A stretch of DNA of 64,000 bases, taken from Clavelina lepadiformis. Taxonomy: Eukaryota; Chordata; Ascidiacea; Aplousobranchia; Clavelinidae. The notes beneath the pieces were generated by a model. That model did not search any database and was not told the origin of the DNA. It saw only the letters and a list, made by a program, of their open reading frames with translations. Location: contig NC_135241.1 in assembly GCF_947623445.1 (NCBI RefSeq), forward strand, positions 8,992,501-9,056,500. Direction: 5' to 3'. Within the stretch, counting starts at the first letter, position 1. The number at the start of each line of letters is the position of its first letter. Positions 12,601-23,389 of the stretch are shown here, piece after piece. The position numbers and the translations under genes are program-made.

Positions 12601-12964
12601 CTAAATATTTATATTGACGATTGTTTTTTTAGTTTGTGTGATGAATATTTTAGTGGAATTTCGTATTTAAAAATAAACAACTTAGCAAAACAAACTAGTG
12701 TGCTTGGCGATGTTTGTGTCACTGTAATATATTTTCTGTTTGTACAGGAGACTGCTTCCTTTAGCGATTTGCCACGTGATGTGATAGAACTGCTACCATC
12801 GCCAGAACACCCGAAACCAGTAAAGCGATCGAAAGTAGTCAAGAAATGGAGACGATTGTACGTGCAACCAGGTTGGTTAGCATTTCTGGGTGTTCGTTAT
12901 TTTCAAATGTTGTTTATTGGTATAATGGGATTGTTTTGCAGAAAATATTTTGGAATCACTTTAA
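6667..12964 (+). CDS. Unrecognised 388-residue protein encoded by 13 exons
   Basis: I do not recognise this protein. The model joins exons 6667-6777, 6889-6936, 7019-7103, 7186-7251, 7399-7533, 7799-7857, 8615-8699, 8816-8928, 9272-9385, 9875-10010, 11710-11777, 12748-12871 and 12942-12964. Every junction is GT-AG and phase-compatible, and the total is 1167 nt (388 codons plus stop). An AATAAA lies 170 bases after the stop. The N-terminus (about 1-55) is predicted helical (LQILALGYQQNIKDSLELVD, then IEQLTRLIELYRIMLL). The rest is polar and probably disordered, with acidic patches (DDIDCFMDSESD) and Ser/Pro sites (TSSPAF, LLSPRQE, LLPSPEHPKP). It ends with a basic cluster (KRSKVVKKWRRLY) suggesting a nuclear localisation signal. 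The weakest junction is exon 2/3 (donor GTGGAT); exon 11 has a purine-rich acceptor. A nuclear regulatory or adaptor role is only a guess. Confidence 0.72.
10041..10427. mobile_element. hAT-type MITE with perfect 8-bp target duplication
   Basis: A 387-bp element bounded by inverted repeats: CAGGGGTGGGCAAACT at the left end and AGTTTGCCCACCCCTG at the right. It is flanked on both sides by the 8-bp duplication GTATATAC (10033-10040 and 10428-10435). Eight-base duplications and CAGGGG-type ends are hallmarks of hAT transposons. No transposase frame is present, so it is non-autonomous. It lies inside an intron of the 13-exon gene, about 30 bases after the exon 10 donor, on a plausible side for splicing to be unaffected. 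The perfect duplication argues for a fairly recent insertion. Confidence 0.92.
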
Positions 12965-13133
12965 AAGTGAACGAAAGATCATCCAAATATTTTTACTCTT
13001 TCGCAAGAGGCCAAGGTTGCAGGCTTTTCCTCAAATGTTGCAGTACTGAGTTTGTGATTATTTTTGTTAGAAGTTTATGCAATTATGTTTTTTCCGAAAT
13101 ATACTATTTTGTTGGTTAAACGTTAGTTTTTGA

Positions 13134-13139
13134 AATAAA
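13134..13139 (+). promoter_or_regulatory. Candidate polyadenylation signal of the 13-exon gene
   Basis: AATAAA 170 bases after the stop codon at 12964, followed by an A-rich and then T-rich stretch. It supports ending the preceding gene model here. Confidence 0.6.
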
Positions 13140-13159
13140 ACTAAAAAAAATTTTTACAA

Positions 13160-14114
13160 GCTGGGTGTAATGCTAAAGTTCATATTAAAGCATCTCGTGT
13201 GAGAGTTGTTTTTCAGACCTTGATTTAGCGTTGTTTTAAGATGCCGCGATAAGTAAAACCGTTTTACAATTTTGTAGTATGGGGTTATGTTTACCTCCTG
13301 TCTCATTCCGTGCATCCTTATTGATACAAGTGTTTGGATTATAACCAACCGACGCCGTTTTTTCATCATGAATGTTAGTGTTATTCCCAGACGATTTTTT
13401 TCAAGGCATGTGTGAGCCATACATTTATGTCAGTACTGACACTGTGAAACAGTAATCTGATACCTGCAAGAAGGAAATTAGACGAGGTTAAGAATATTTA
13501 AAACGTCAGTGTTACTGGGTAAACGTTGTAGACTCAGTACCCTGTGTTTCATGCTTTGCGTGGAAGCGAATTACTGCATGATTTGCTACCACTATTTATG
13601 CGGAAGAGAATGTCACAGCTTGAGTTTCAAAATGATAAGCGACACGTGTTCTACACTGACAAAGCTCACCCACATAGGGCTGCGAAACGTTTGCTCATTA
13701 ATACGAAATCAAACAACAAAGGAACATCTTTTCTTATTTAAATCCAATCTGTTTTACATCAGCACTATTTTTTTATATTCGAACATATTTAATTTTAGCT
13801 GCCACTATTTCACCAGAAAAAATCGAAGATTTGAAGTTATTTTTGTTATTTAACAGTTAACTAAATGTTATGATGTAGAAACCTAAATCTACCTTCTAAT
13901 CTAAACCTAACTTCAATATAACCTTAAACAGCTAAGATCAACTTCATGTATGTTCCTATTCTTCTAACTTAACCACTCATTCTTAATAACAAGATGCAAG
14001 ACCTGCTTTTCATAAAAAAGTTACTCTCTTATTTTTACTCAGAAATATACTGTTTGGATTACTGTGAACTTACATACCTATTTGTAGGCATAACTTACTT
14101 AAAAGCTTTGTTGT
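13160..14114. other. Intergenic stretch, no supported gene
   Basis: Short frames on both strands (for example plus 13544-13741, and minus 13154-13420, which is Lys/Arg-rich) have no recognised domain. The plus frame contains YTDKAHPHRA, faintly like the DNA-H-A catalytic segment of Tc1/pogo transposases, but nothing around it confirms that. Confidence 0.4.
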
Positions 14115-14122
14115 TGAGCTAG

Positions 14123-14423
14123 GGCTACTCAACTGGCGGACCGCGGTCCGAATGCGGACCTTTTCAGTGTTGAATCCGGACTTTATCTGTCTCAGTATTT
14201 ACGCAAATGAAATCGTTCATCATTAGCTTTGTTATTCCTGCTTATTCAATTAATCAGCGAGTATGTAAGTGGTAAATTAATACCCATCCAGAGAATTATT
14301 ATATTATATACCGTATTTTAATACATTTGTATGACTGTAAATTATTTCATGAGAGTTATTACGGACCTCAGCAAATTTTGAACTTTTGTAACTGGACCTT
14401 TGCTGAGAATAGTTGAGTAGCCC
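14123..14423. mobile_element. hAT-type MITE, 301 bp, with 8-bp target duplication
   Basis: The ends are GGGCTACTCAACT and its complement AGTTGAGTAGCCC. The 8-bp sequence TGAGCTAG flanks the element on both sides (14115-14122 and 14424-14431). A second internal palindrome, GCGGACCGCGGTCCG, sits near the left end. No coding capacity, so non-autonomous. Confidence 0.85.
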
Positions 14424-15021
14424 TGAGCTAGAGTATCCTGTTTTGCCTAAAATCACGTATAGGTTATGTTATGACAAATTAAAATTTCGTTTGTGTATTA
14501 CTTGTGTGAAGTATTACGCAACAAACTCATCTGTCATAATGACCGCGTACACTGGCGGTTATTGTTGGAATATGAGCGAGGATGATTGATGGTTGATAAC
14601 TTGTTTTACTTCTGCTTCGATGATATGAGTTCTCATTTCTGAAAGGGCGTGACAATGCTGTTAGTTGCTTAATTCTGTCTATACAAATTACTAAATAATA
14701 AAGTTTCCATTTTCTTTATTATAACTTATAAGACACAAAAGTGTTCACTTTCGGGCAAAGCTTACTGAATGTTACTTTGCGCTGTATAGTAACCAGTCAA
14801 TTCGATCACGTAAAAAAGGAAAGATTGTAAACATTACAACAGTATATATATGTGACACACCAGTTCAATCGAGGAAATTATCTGACGTCATTAAGGAGAA
14901 TTTAAGTCCGGTCAACAACTGAATTGCAAGATCTCAAAATATAATTCATGCATTTTAAAAAACAACTCGTGATTCGTGACGTGACCGTCACAATGTTACT
15001 GGCGCACAGAATATGTAAATT

Positions 15022-15472
15022 AGGGCTACCATATGTCCTCTTTTCTAAAGAAAAATGAATTGTCCTCCGAGGACACTGAAAAATGCACAAATGTCCTCCT
15101 TTTTTGCATTTTGCGCTTTCTTGCTTATATTTTCAACAGAATTATATGTTTATGTGACTTTTCGGAATGAGGCCTAAGTCAAGTCAAATGACTCAGCGAC
15201 AGCATCTTGTTTTAATTTAGACAAACATAAAATCTAAATAAAGCTAAGCAATAATGCCAAAGAGGAACACTGTGTTTTCTGATGAACTGCGGCAGAAGTA
15301 TCCTTGTTTCAGAAAAAGACATAATGATTTTGAAGTTGAATGCATTACTTGTGCATTTTGCATGTAATTATCCAAAAACATGTGATAAATCCTTTAAACA
15401 TAAAACTTTATTTGCATTGTACTTGCTGGAGAAATTGTCCTCTTTTTTGGCGATGAAAATATGGTAGGGCCT
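15022..15472 (+). mobile_element. hAT-type element with a truncated transposase start
   Basis: The left end reads AGGGCTACCATATGTCCTC and the right end is its degenerate complement (GTCCTC repeated internally, then ATATGGTAGGGCC). The flanking target duplication is imperfect. Unlike the two neighbouring hAT MITEs it retains coding sequence: an ATG at 15254 opens a 37-codon frame typical of the N-terminus of hAT/ZBED transposases (see the separate entry). The interior has otherwise collapsed to a few hundred bases. Confidence 0.75.
15254..15366 (+). pseudogene. Truncated BED-finger-like transposase N-terminus
   Basis: A 37-codon frame ending in a stop. It starts MPKRNTVFSDELRQKYPCFR and continues with Asp-Phe-Glu-Val-Glu-Cys, two residues, then Cys. 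The order 'F-x-x-ELxxxYPxF', basic residues, then 'V-x-C-x-x-C' is the start of the N-terminal zinc-finger domain seen in many animal hAT transposases and their domesticated relatives. The rest of the finger and the catalytic domain are missing, and the next in-frame codon after CAFCM is TAA. Confidence 0.6.
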
Positions 15473-15479
15473 AATGTAA

Positions 15480-17020
15480 TAATTAGGCTGCTCGAATATC
15501 ATTATCTACAACTCTGAAACATATTCCTCACAAAAACCTAAAATCAACATGAACACCTGTAGAGTATAGACAGACATTAAGTGTATAAGCAGAAGTGAAG
15601 TTGCAAGTGTGTGCACTAGAAATTACGTCTACAAAATAACGTTTTTGTGTCTTGGTTATCCGGTTTGCTGCACGCAGACTCAACGGTTTATTCTAAGGCA
15701 TATTCGTGTCCCTTTTTCAATGGGCAAGTTTTTGGGAAAATACCTCATTTAAAATTTTGGTAGCCTATTTGGAACACTTTTGGTCATGATACATTAACTG
15801 AAACAATAACGGAAGGATAGTAAAAAATGTTTGCGATTTGCAGGGAAGGATAAGGCCTAGGTCAATAGCCTACTTTATTGTTGTCAGTCATCATATTGCT
15901 TTGTTTATTCCGGATAGCAGAGCATTTCGGTTATTCTTCCTTGCCATTAATATCAGATTTGTTTTATAGCCAGTGGTATTGCGATATTCAAGGTAAAACA
16001 GAAATTACACGTTTGGGAATTTGCAAGACTCCAACGCAAAAAGCCAATTTGTTTGTGTAACTATAATATGATCAGTGATTACTCATGACAAATGCCAATA
16101 GGCCTATCTGAGGTATTGAGAAGCATATCTCTCATGTAGCCTAGTTAGTGTTTTTATGTTTCAGTGGTGTGTGGCTGTGTGCGAGTCATCAACCGCAATT
16201 AGTAAGGTGAGTAAAGCTATGTGTAAGCAGATGTTTTTTTGTAAAACGAATTTTGTATGCGATTAAATTTTCCTTCTTTAAAGAATAAGGTTTTCCAAAG
16301 AGATTTGTGAAACATTCAGCCCATTATCAGTTGATTCTTATTTTACAACATGACTTAGCAAATATTGCTTTTAGAGGCAATAATAAAATGATCCAAATAG
16401 CTTTATATTTTATAACAGCTATGTTTCACCAAAACGCTTTAATGGGCCAAAAATCATTTTGGAAACGAGGGCGGGACATTGAATAAATTTTTACACTTGA
16501 TTAAGTTTAACACGAAGTATACTTGAAAAAATCATTATATTTAAATGAAGCAATTTTAAATAGCTAGTTAATAATTTCTAAGTAGATTGTTGTAGCGTGT
16601 CGCTACATTTCCGGAAAGTTCAACAAACGCAAATTTTCGCCGCTTAATAATGTATAGTATCCAGTATCTCTTGGAATCTGTAAATATGTCAGTTAACTAC
16701 ATCTTTTTTTGTGTTGTTAATGAGTAGCAGAAGAGCCCACTCGTGACATTGTTCTCGTTAAAGAAGAATTATTTTGGTCAAAATCCACTAGCCAGAGTAT
16801 TCTCGACAACAGTTTGCTGCTTATTAAATCAAAGAGGTTATAAGCTATAGTTATTACATATAGCAATGAACGCCACTAAATGGGCTGAGGAGTTCGGCAT
16901 AGCTGAACTTAACAGTTTTGACAGTCGCTATCCTGCCTGGATGCCGAAAATCTTATATGTCGGTTGCTAATTTCGAGGGTTATATCTTAAAGTTGTCATG
17001 TAAGGAAGCCTTTTGTCTGT
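15480..17020. other. Intergenic stretch, no supported gene
   Basis: AT-rich, without recognisable domains. A small exon-like segment at about 16165-16206 (acceptor TTTCAG, donor GTGAGT) encodes only 14 residues and cannot be linked to another exon, so I do not call it. It could conceivably belong to undiscovered 5' exons of the NOS gene. Contains one TAGGCCTA palindrome at 16099. Confidence 0.35.
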
Positions 17021-17029
17021 AAATGCGTT

Positions 17030-18770
17030 ATTATTCATTAGGATATGCTGCTATGACTTTTTGTGTAAACTCGATCATAAGATTTTTCGAGATCAATGAA
17101 GCAGACGTAGACATTATTTGCGTATTCCCAAGACTTAGAAAACTTTCTGTGAAAATTTGATCCGTCGTGTTCCGACCGAGGGGGAAATCGCACTGTTTGT
17201 CCTTAAGATGTGTATTAACTATTTCATGGCATTGTTTTTGAACACCTTACCAGGTAAATTAAGCAGAGAAGTGCCCTGATATTTAGAACGCTACTTCTTG
17301 TCACCCTTCTTCTGTATTGGATTGATAACACACATTTTCCAATCTCTTGGTGTTTTATCTGAACTCAATTCCACTTGACACACACAGGTTAGCCAGTGAA
17401 TTCTTCCTCGGCTCATGGCAGGTCGGATTTCACCACACCTTTCAGCTAGAGATCTTACAGCTTGGGTAACTTTGGCCTCAGTGAAACCGCTTTCTTCTCC
17501 GAAACATATCGTTTGTGTGTCAGTCGGTGTTTCTGCGCCAGTGTTCTATGGGAAATGGTGTGGTGAATTGGTTTTTAGACTGGCCTAAGCCAAGTCTGAC
17601 TGTTTGACTCCGCTAATGATTGTCTTTGACTCCGTTGCGTTTACTGTCTCTATATTGCTTCTTAAATCAACACCAACTTCATAAAGTTTAGTTGTTATAT
17701 TGTCCGAATAAGTTGTATCGAATTAGCAATATTTACACCATGCTTCCAATTCCCAATATCTTAGTAATCACTTCAATTCAGAGGAAATAACTCAGAAAGA
17801 ATATAATTTGTAAGAGAGCGATTGAAACCAAACATTTCTTTTTATACTCAAAGTGTTGACCAATCAGCGCTTCCAAATTAACTTCTCTATCCACGTGTAC
17901 ATGTGTCCATGTTATTCTAAGCTTTACATCACAAAGAATTCAAATCGCTTTACACCAGTACAGAAAACCACTTGACACACTTAACTACGCCACATGTTGG
18001 TTTGAAACTACGATTGATTAAAGATACTAGAAACAATACATTGCTACCATAAAACCACGTGTCGCATACAATATTGTACGTTATCTAATGTTTCATCAAG
18101 TACACTCAAACTTTACGCCGTGAAAACAATGCTATTTGAAACACTTCAATCTGCGTCAAACATGTCGGTTAGAATTTCTTGTTTGAATAACTGCTTAACG
18201 ACGATAAATACGTCTGTTTAAACATTTGATTAATTCCAGCTAGAGAAAATGCAAAAACTATGCAAAATGCCAATTTGTATAAATTATTGCAATGTTTAGG
18301 CTATCACGAATGCCACAGTTCAATAAATCTTTATAGTATTCTCTCCATCTGTCAAGGATATCATCCTCTTTGGTTTGATGATCTTTTACCCCGCAATCTG
18401 CGGATGGTTTGTCAGAATAGGCCTACTTTATTCGCAGTTTTATAGTCTGACTCCAACTTTTGTCCAAATTCCTTCCACTTTGGACTTTTTACTGCCTGTG
18501 CTGCAGTTTTTGCGCGTGAGTGTATCGAGCTCGCAAAACACACATAGACCTGTGATGGAGTCAGACTTTGTAGGTCGCTTTCTTTGCTCAAACAGCTCCA
18601 TGTGCACGAAGTCTCCCAATAAAAGTGTGGATTCTTTGAGTGCTAGCCTCCGCAGGGCAGCCTCTACCTCATCCACGAACTCGAGATATTGCCACGTTGA
18701 ATGTGGAACATATTCCTGTGTACAAAACAAGCTTTGTCCCTCAAATTTTAGCTTCAACATACACACTCGA
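17030..18770 (-). mobile_element. Decayed non-LTR retrotransposon (LINE): endonuclease and reverse transcriptase remnants
   Basis: Two parts of one LINE in the right order on the minus strand. At 18440-18766 an open frame contains DEVEAALRRLALKESTLLLG followed by Asp-Phe, matching the 'LLGDF' strand of the apurinic-type endonuclease domain, and then a 'FCELDTLT' segment typical of that domain. At 17030-17540, interrupted by stops and frameshifts, lie reverse transcriptase segments: GRIHWLTCVCQVE, then TPRDWKMCVINPIQKKGDKK, then a 'YQGTSLLNLPGKV' equivalent. These match the finger region of animal LINE RTs (standard motif: PKDWxxxVIxPIxKKGD...NYRGISLL). Coding is broken in several places, so the copy is dead. 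Confidence 0.75.
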
Positions 18771-18779
18771 TCTCATAAA

Positions 18780-19370
18780 AGAATTCATTCATCACACAAT
18801 CTGCCAGCCGGGGCTTGTGAGTATCCCCACACTCGACTGGGCAAAAACTATTGGATTGTAGAAGAGTTTCCACCCATCAGCTAGTAAAACAGTTCCAGAG
18901 CCACGACGCTTTATTGAAGAAATCTCTACAATATACGAGCGATTTCGTTTGCCTTTTTCAACGAGTCCCTGCTTCTTTCATGTCAGAGAAAGGATATTCC
19001 AATTTCCAACTATTAGCCTTTGACAGATTCGTGAGTGAATGCGCGTAAGATCTCCAAGAGTACAAGTACTCTGCTCTGTCCCTGGTTGCCTCCCCAAATA
19101 CGTACTGAACGCATTGGTGGGCTTCCGTTTTCGGGCGGCTTATGCGGGGGAGAATGTCGCTTACTTTTCGAACGATACCCTCTGTCTAAATCTCGAACGC
19201 GTTCATTGTTAACCCGCGCGATGAACGATGCGGTATGACTGACTTTCTTGTGCTTAACTATGTTTTGTTTTTGGATCACTTTATTCTAACCTCTTACTTT
19301 CGACATGACCTAGTATGGGTATCCCTTTGCAAACAATGCTTGCTGAAAACAATGAAAACAAAGTTTCCTC
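18780..19370. other. Probable 5' part of the decayed LINE, or unique DNA
   Basis: The base composition is richer in GC than the surroundings and short frames lie on both strands (the minus frame 19013-19279 has a basic, Ser/Pro-rich sequence). Its position upstream of the endonuclease remnant suggests the LINE's 5' region, but no motif confirms this. Confidence 0.3.
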
Positions 19371-19375
19371 CAGTA

Positions 19376-19942
19376 CAGTGCTTCCTCGATTAAATTTTCC
19401 GTCCCTCGATTAACCTGCATTCGATTAACCGGTCGCTCTATTATGCTACAGCATTTCAAAATTAGATGGCGTTTAACTAGCCGTTGGACGAATCGTTTCT
19501 GAGAAATTTACTTCACGGTAAATCCAATCATCACGTTGACGTACGACGCAATAATATAGTTTACTACATCATTATGAAAACAATCAGGGGCTGCTTTCCT
19601 GCAGTGGAGTCAGCTGTCGAATTGCACCTAAACTGTAGACGATCGGCAGGCCTATACGCGAATGAACGAACAAACGCGAATCGTCCCGTAAACAATCTAA
19701 AACTGATTCATTTTTCAGTAGATCTACTGTTTCAACTTATGTATTGCAACAGTCAAGCGGGCAATTTCATGCTAAAAGTTTAACTTATATCTGTTTTTGT
19801 ACTGTAGGCCTACCATAAATGTGTTGTGTTTTCGTTTCGTTTTGACTTAAATGTAACAATTCAATTATCCAGCTTTTTTGCTTATCCGGTCACGTTTCTG
19901 AAAACAACTGTCCTACTAGACCGGATAATCGAGTAAGCACGG
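19376..19942. mobile_element. Pogo/Tigger-like non-autonomous element
   Basis: The left end is CAGTGCTTCCTCGATTA, preceded by TA. The right end is TAATCGAGTAAGCACGG, followed by TTA: imperfect terminal inverted repeats of about 17 bp ending at TA dinucleotides. Sub-terminal repeats of 'TCGATTAACC' and 'CCGGATAATC' are characteristic of pogo/Tigger ends. No transposase is discernible in the interior. Confidence 0.6.
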
Positions 19943-20236
19943 TTATATTTCGAAAGTTCATCGAGGCACTCAAACTCCTCTGCCACGACAAGGCAATAGT
20001 TCATAGAGAAGTCTGCATTATTTCATCAGAAAATTGTAAAGATCCTTTGAGCGGCCTTTTAGACAGGGCGCTCAACAAATGTTGCTTATTGACATGGTTA
20101 CACAATTCGCTGAGGTTCTGTCAAAACTGATAATTCTTTATTTTGCGCTACAGATTCACCGATTTATGGCTGTTAATAATTAATTAATAATGTTAATAAC
20201 TGCTATAACTTATGCTATAAAAGTCGTGGATCGAGA

Positions 20237-20650
20237 GGGACAAGTCCAAAAACAAGTTGGCCTTTAATCAAAGAGTTGTTGTCAGTAAGTATGTTCCAGG
20301 TCGATTGAAACCCAGGACGACTAAACCAAGGCATCTCAAAACCAACACCGTGGGTTATCCTTGGTTTAAATTGTCCCGGGTTTAATCATACGTTGGATGC
20401 TTTGTCTTGGGTTGAACTGACCGACCACCAGCAAATGTACTGGAGGAAGGATATGTACTAATACGTAATGGTTTAACATCTATTACCACAAATAAGTGCT
20501 AAAAAAACTAATTCATCGCTTAATCATGATGTAGATGGCGACCATTATTACGACACAATATAAAACGATGGGTAAGGCTCAGGAACTGTATTTGGATCAA
20601 GAATGAATGGAATGTTTCGCGTGGTTGACAAGTACAGTAATAATACGTAT
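20237..20650 (+). repeat. Dispersed inverted-repeat element, family A, copy 1 (left end)
   Basis: Begins GGGACAAGTCCAAAAACAAG and continues TTGGCC...ATCAAAGAGTTG. The same roughly 43-bp terminus occurs inverted at about 57613-57663 and, slightly altered, at 56914-56970. Interior similarity to the 56.9-57.2 kb copy continues: both have a segment reading approximately TGGATCAA-ATGAATGGAATGTTT followed by TTGACAAG or CTGACAAG. I could not find a right end here, so this copy looks truncated. A 24-bp hairpin-forming inverted repeat lies within it. Confidence 0.65.
20308..20383. repeat. Imperfect hairpin, about 24-bp arms
   Basis: The left arm, AAACCCAGGAC followed by TAAACCAAGG (20308-20331), is complementary to the right arm, CCTTGGTTTAAATTGTCCCGGGTTT (20359-20383), with few mismatches and a 27-base loop. 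It lies inside family A copy 1. Confidence 0.7.
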
Positions 20651-22023
20651 GTATTATAGTTTATATAACTGTATAATATATCATATGGTGGTATATCATA
20701 TATATCATATATATCATATGGGTTAAATTTAACACCTGTTAAAACTGCGCCGTGATAAAAATTATTTAAAAATATTTGCCGAATTGATTAAATCCTGATG
20801 AATGGTTGTAACGCCCGAAAGTGTACCCTGGTCGATAATACCAGGCGCTACACAAGAAATGGGTTTGTTTATGATTCTAAGATCGAAAACTCGTGCAGTC
20901 GCAAGAGATCCAAGAAACACACTGCCTGTTGAATGTAGAGCCTATAGCTAACTTTAGATGACAAATCGACAAGCAAGGTTCACTCTCCAGAATCCCTTAG
21001 CTGTCTTAGCAGGTCGTGTCAGCGACAGTGTATGGTGGTGGTACGTCTTTCATTACAAATTGCACGGTTTTCTATAAATTAAAATAACACGTATGAAAAC
21101 GCAGTAAAGTTACACCAATGGGTATAACAAGAAGAGCTGATATCATATGCAACAAATACACAAATAAAATTCGCGTTCTCTGATCGAACGTTTTTCGGAC
21201 CAGGTGTGGTTGAATTATGACAATCTTGTTCTTCGGAGTAACTATATAGACAAATGTGAAAACGAATACGTGCAAAATGAATATTGACCATTAAGAAGTT
21301 AACAATTACTAAAAAAAGTTAAAAACCATCACAAAATAGATGCACAAAACTCACCGAAATGCAATCCGATAACAGCATACAAATCCAATAAAAGTGTAAC
21401 GTAATTCTTAATCTAATATTATCACATAATAGCTTAAAATTTTTTACTGGGCTTCTACAATATGAAATGCACATATAAATAATAAACTATTCTGACTGCA
21501 ATGTCGTTGTTGGTTAACCTATAAACTTAAGAAAGTCTAACAAAAAACCGCTTTGCTATGACCTCGGGCTTATGAGCGCTCAAAAGAGGATTTTCAAAAA
21601 ACAACAGTACTACGTTAACCACCAGCCAAGCGATAAAAAGACGTGATAACACACTAGTAGCTTAACCTAGTAAAATATATTGACAATTTACACTGTAAAA
21701 ATGATAAATGAACGCAAAACTATAAACAAGTGCGACGTGTACTATACAGGTGGCTTATACTGCAAAAGTTTTACTGCGCAGAATAATGCAAAAGAACTGT
21801 ATACAACTTCAATGCATACGAAAGAGCGAAAACATATCTGAATGATGTAAGGTCCGGGCAGAATTTAAATACTGTAAAATATTTTGCAACAAATGTCGTC
21901 CGCAGTATATATCTTTAGCATATGCTTGAAAAAGATGGAGTGATCTACATGGTTATAGACAACCACATGTTTACTACTACTTACAGTTGTAACCATGGTT
22001 TTGTTAGCTCAATTGCACTTCAG
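20651..22023. other. Stretch upstream of the visible NOS exons
   Basis: Contains short ATCATAT repeats at 20680-20720. A minus-strand frame at 21072-21275 has two hydrophobic segments and could be a terminal exon of a small membrane protein, but I find no partner exon. The missing first part of the NOS PDZ domain should lie upstream of 22024; I could not locate it here. Confidence 0.3.
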
Positions 22024-23389
22024 GTGGATCACATGAGAATGATGTTCTCCAAATCGGTGACGTCATTCTTGCTGTCAACCACTCAAGCGCAATAGACATT
22101 TCTTACAAAGAAGCCTTGAAGCTCATAAAGGGTAGGGCTGAATTTTGTTTGAATTAAGTTAAATATTTCTAGCTTTGATTGGAAATTTGTTGTACTGTGA
22201 AATTTATGGCACGAAACAGCTCGTCGTATGGTATAATAGTGGCTTATATATGTATATAGAAGTGTCACTTCCAGCCACAAGTAGCTAGCATGATTTGCGC
22301 ATTTTTAATTGCACTTTGCGCTTTGAAACAGAAGGGACGTGTTTAGGCGTATAAGTGTTTTTAAGAAATATCTTCAACAGAAACTTCATTATTTTATATG
22401 GGGTATTTGATGTAAGTAGTTTTTTTTGGATAGTACCAGTTCAATTTAGCAAAGTTATTGATTAGCGAAAAAATAATTGAGTTACAAATTTACATTTTTT
22501 TGCTAACATATGGCGGAAATTTAAATATATGCAAAAAGCATATGGCGCAAAAATTGGTAATTGACAAGGTATAGCTTTTGAATGTGACCTCTAGTACACT
22601 CCAGTCTTTAATTGTTGTAGAAACAGCAGCTATGCCATGATGAATCATTAACACTGCAATATACAGTTACTATTAACTTACTGTGAGATTTGATTCTTGT
22701 TTACGTTTTGTTTTGCAGTAAGCTTAATTTTCTTTGCACTCAAATTTTTTGCAAGATCTAAATGGGCTTAAAACAATCGGTCTTTAGGTTGTCGGATAAA
22801 CATAAAAACTTAGAGCTCTGTGGTAGTTTAACAGTTAAATTTTTTTTGATGTCGTTTTATTGTCATTATTACTATTATTTATCTATCTTAGTTTACTGCA
22901 AGTGAGTAATTGTAATAAAAATATTTATGCTGGATGCTTACCAATCCTTGCTGGAATGTTAATCATTATTTTTTTAGACTTAGCCCCTGTCATCCTTAGT
23001 AAATGTGTAACTATTAAATCCATGGCACGAAATATTCTCTCCAAAATTTTATTATTTGCTAAAACAAGATAAGATTTCACTTTTACTTTCTACATTTAAA
23101 TGCTTAGTAGTAGGCCAATATTATTTTTTTTGCTTAACGTCAAACTTTGTTTTACTTATTACAGTATAAGACTAGCCTTTCTACAAATTGAAACTTAAAT
23201 CTTGTTGAACAAAATTCCTCTTAAATGTTATGAATCTTTTTTCCCTTATTGTCCGTTGACATTTGTTGCATAAACTGACAATTTGGTCAGATTTTTTTTA
23301 CATTTTTAGAGGTGAAAGTTGGTTGTAAGACTGTTCTGCTTGTGCAGGGACCAGACGGTTACACTACACAACTTCAAACTACGTTTGCT
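22024..23389 (+). CDS. NOS1: NOS PDZ-domain exons (second half of the domain)
   Basis: Two exons, 22024-22131 (phase 1 in, phase 1 out) and 23310-23389 (out phase 0). Spliced, they encode a carboxylate-loop-less C-terminal half of a PDZ domain: VLQIGDVILAVNHSSAIDIS, then YKEALKLIK, then VGCKTVLLVQGPDGYTTQLQ followed by TTFA. This aligns residue for residue with the nNOS PDZ ('AGDIILAVNGRPLVDLSYDSALEVL', then 'VVLILRGPEGFTTHLETTF'), including the nNOS-specific end. The first half (the GLGF-like loop) must be encoded upstream and was not found. In nNOS the PDZ tethers the enzyme to membrane scaffolds. The junction from 23389 (phase 0) to the exon carrying the ATG at 25938 does not close in frame directly, so another exon or a separate promoter is implied. 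Confidence 0.8.

Noticed and set aside
12872-13119. Read-through continuation of the frame after exon 12 of the 13-exon gene
   Set aside because: A donor (GTTGGT) follows exon 12, and the final short exon with stop and AATAAA gives a consistent end; the read-through peptide looks like translated intron.
13544-13741. Possible Tc1/pogo transposase fragment (YTDKAHPHRA)
   Set aside because: A single short resemblance with no other catalytic segment or element ends nearby.
21072-21275. Two-TM minus-strand frame, considered as a VMA21-like exon
   Set aside because: Hydrophobic pattern only; no conserved motif, partner exon or polyadenylation signal supports it.
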